Under the pieces are notes generated by a model. The model searched no databases. It saw only the letters and a list, made by a program, of their open reading frames with translations, and was not told the DNA's origin. The translations under genes were made by a program, and so were the position numbers. Positions 61,356 through 64,000 of a DNA stretch of 64,000 nt are shown here, piece by piece (the first letter of the stretch is position 1; the number at the start of each line of letters is the position of its first letter). The DNA is from Yersinia enterocolitica (GTDB lineage Bacteria; Pseudomonadota; Gammaproteobacteria; Enterobacterales; Enterobacteriaceae), in the NCBI GenBank assembly GCA_002082245.2, contig NBTC02000002.1, forward strand, positions 1,550,001 through 1,614,000, written 5' to 3'.

Positions 61356-62255
61356 ATGCTGGATAAAACACGTTTACGCATTGCGATGCAGAAATCAGGC
61401 CGCCTGAGTGATGATTGCCATGAATTGTTATCGCGCTGCGGGATTAAAATCAATTTGCAACAACAGCGCCTGATCGCTTTTGCAGAAAATATGCCAATCG
61501 ATATCCTGCGAGTACGTGATGACGATATCCCAGGACTGGTGATGGATGGGGTGGTTGATCTAGGGATTATTGGCGAAAACGTGCTGGAAGAAGAGTTACT
61601 GAGCCGCCGTGCTCAAGGCGAAGACCCCCGTTACTTCACATTACGCCGCCTGGATTTCGGTGGCTGTCGCCTCTCACTGGCAGCATCACTGGATACCGAG
61701 TATACCGGCCCGCAATGTCTGCAAAATAAGCGCATCGCCACCTCTTACCCGCACATCTTAAAGCAATACTTAGACAAACAAGGGGTTACCTTTAAATCCT
61801 GTTTATTGAACGGTTCCGTTGAAGTAGCACCACGTGCCGGTTTGGCGGATGTTATCTGTGATTTGGTGTCAACCGGTGCCACGCTGGAAGCCAACGGCCT
61901 GCGCGAAGTTGAAGTCATTTACCGCTCCAAAGCGTGCCTGATTCAGCGTGATGGCGAAATGCCAGCCGATAAGCAACAACTGATTGATCGCCTGATGACC
62001 CGTATTCAAGGTGTGATTCAAGCACGTGAATCCAAATACATCATGATGCATGCACCTAGTGAACGTTTGGACGAAATCATTACGCTGCTACCCGGTGCCG
62101 AGCGCCCTACTATTCTGCCATTGGCCGGTGATAAGAGCCGTGTCGCCATGCACATGGTCAGTAGCGAGACGCTGTTCTGGGAAACAATGGAAAAGCTGAA
62201 AGCGTTAGGTGCCAGCTCCATTCTGGTATTACCGATTGAAAAAATGATGGAGTAA
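61356..62255 (+). CDS. hisG: ATP phosphoribosyltransferase
   Basis: 299 residues, exactly the usual long-form HisG length. It catalyses the first step of histidine synthesis, ATP + PRPP, and is feedback inhibited by histidine through its C-terminal ACT-like domain. Conserved motifs: [60 protein letters not shown] (PRPP loop) and the C-terminal [13 protein letters not shown]. It is the first structural gene after the attenuator and lies three bases before hisD. Confidence 0.97.
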
Positions 62256-62258
62256 CTG

Positions 62259-64000
<1,742 letters not shown>

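Overview
This window looks like a chromosomal segment of an enterobacterium of the genus Yersinia, probably of the enterocolitica group. That is inference from gene content and order: the end of a propanediol-utilisation/cobalamin cluster, tmaR-yeeA, sbcB-plaP, yeeZ and the his operon with its leader peptide. No search was run. The host backbone occupies about 1-14,530 and 52,500-64,000. A prophage of about 38 kb lies between them.

Left backbone. Positions 1-6,437 hold the distal pdu genes: pduS (cut by the window edge), T, U, V and W, then cobA, a cobD-like decarboxylase and pduX. They encode microcompartment redox and shell proteins, propionate kinase and cobalamin-precursor steps, and overlap or abut like one operon. 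A four-gene CUT2-type ABC importer follows (6,825-11,370), ending at a strong bidirectional terminator shared with tmaR. yeeA and a thioester-reductase-like oxidoreductase lead up to the original sbcB promoter and start.

Prophage, 14,530-52,500. It sits inside the 5' end of sbcB. A 14-bp core (TACATTCACGATTA) occurs at both ends. The left copy keeps the native sbcB start as a 22-codon stub, and the phage end supplies a replacement start to the right-hand copy. The immunity region is lambda-like: cI at 45,447 is divergent from cro at 45,349, with related operators on both sides of cI. The rightward operon (46,353-51,115) carries small early genes, a Rha-like regulator and an AlpA-like protein, and meets a convergent tyrosine integrase at attR. 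Leftward from cro come helicase, primase, a phage-82-type Q antiterminator, then the late operon: a RelA/SpoT-domain gene in the position where Stx phages carry toxin genes, a lambda-type lysis cassette (holin with MKM dual start, M15 endolysin, Rz/Rz1), terminase, head and contractile tail genes. The left end carries an acyltransferase moron and a LexA-box operon with two DinI-like genes.

An IS1202/ISNCY-type insertion (34,072-35,604) sits exactly where portal and head-morphogenesis genes are expected, and neither gene is found anywhere in the window. The prophage is therefore probably unable to build filled heads, although its tail, lysis, immunity and integration modules look intact.

Right backbone. 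sbcB, plaP, hcxA (ybdH), an orphan CUT2 ATPase/permease pair, yeeZ, then hisL with its attenuator, hisG, hisD and the start of hisC, cut by the window end.
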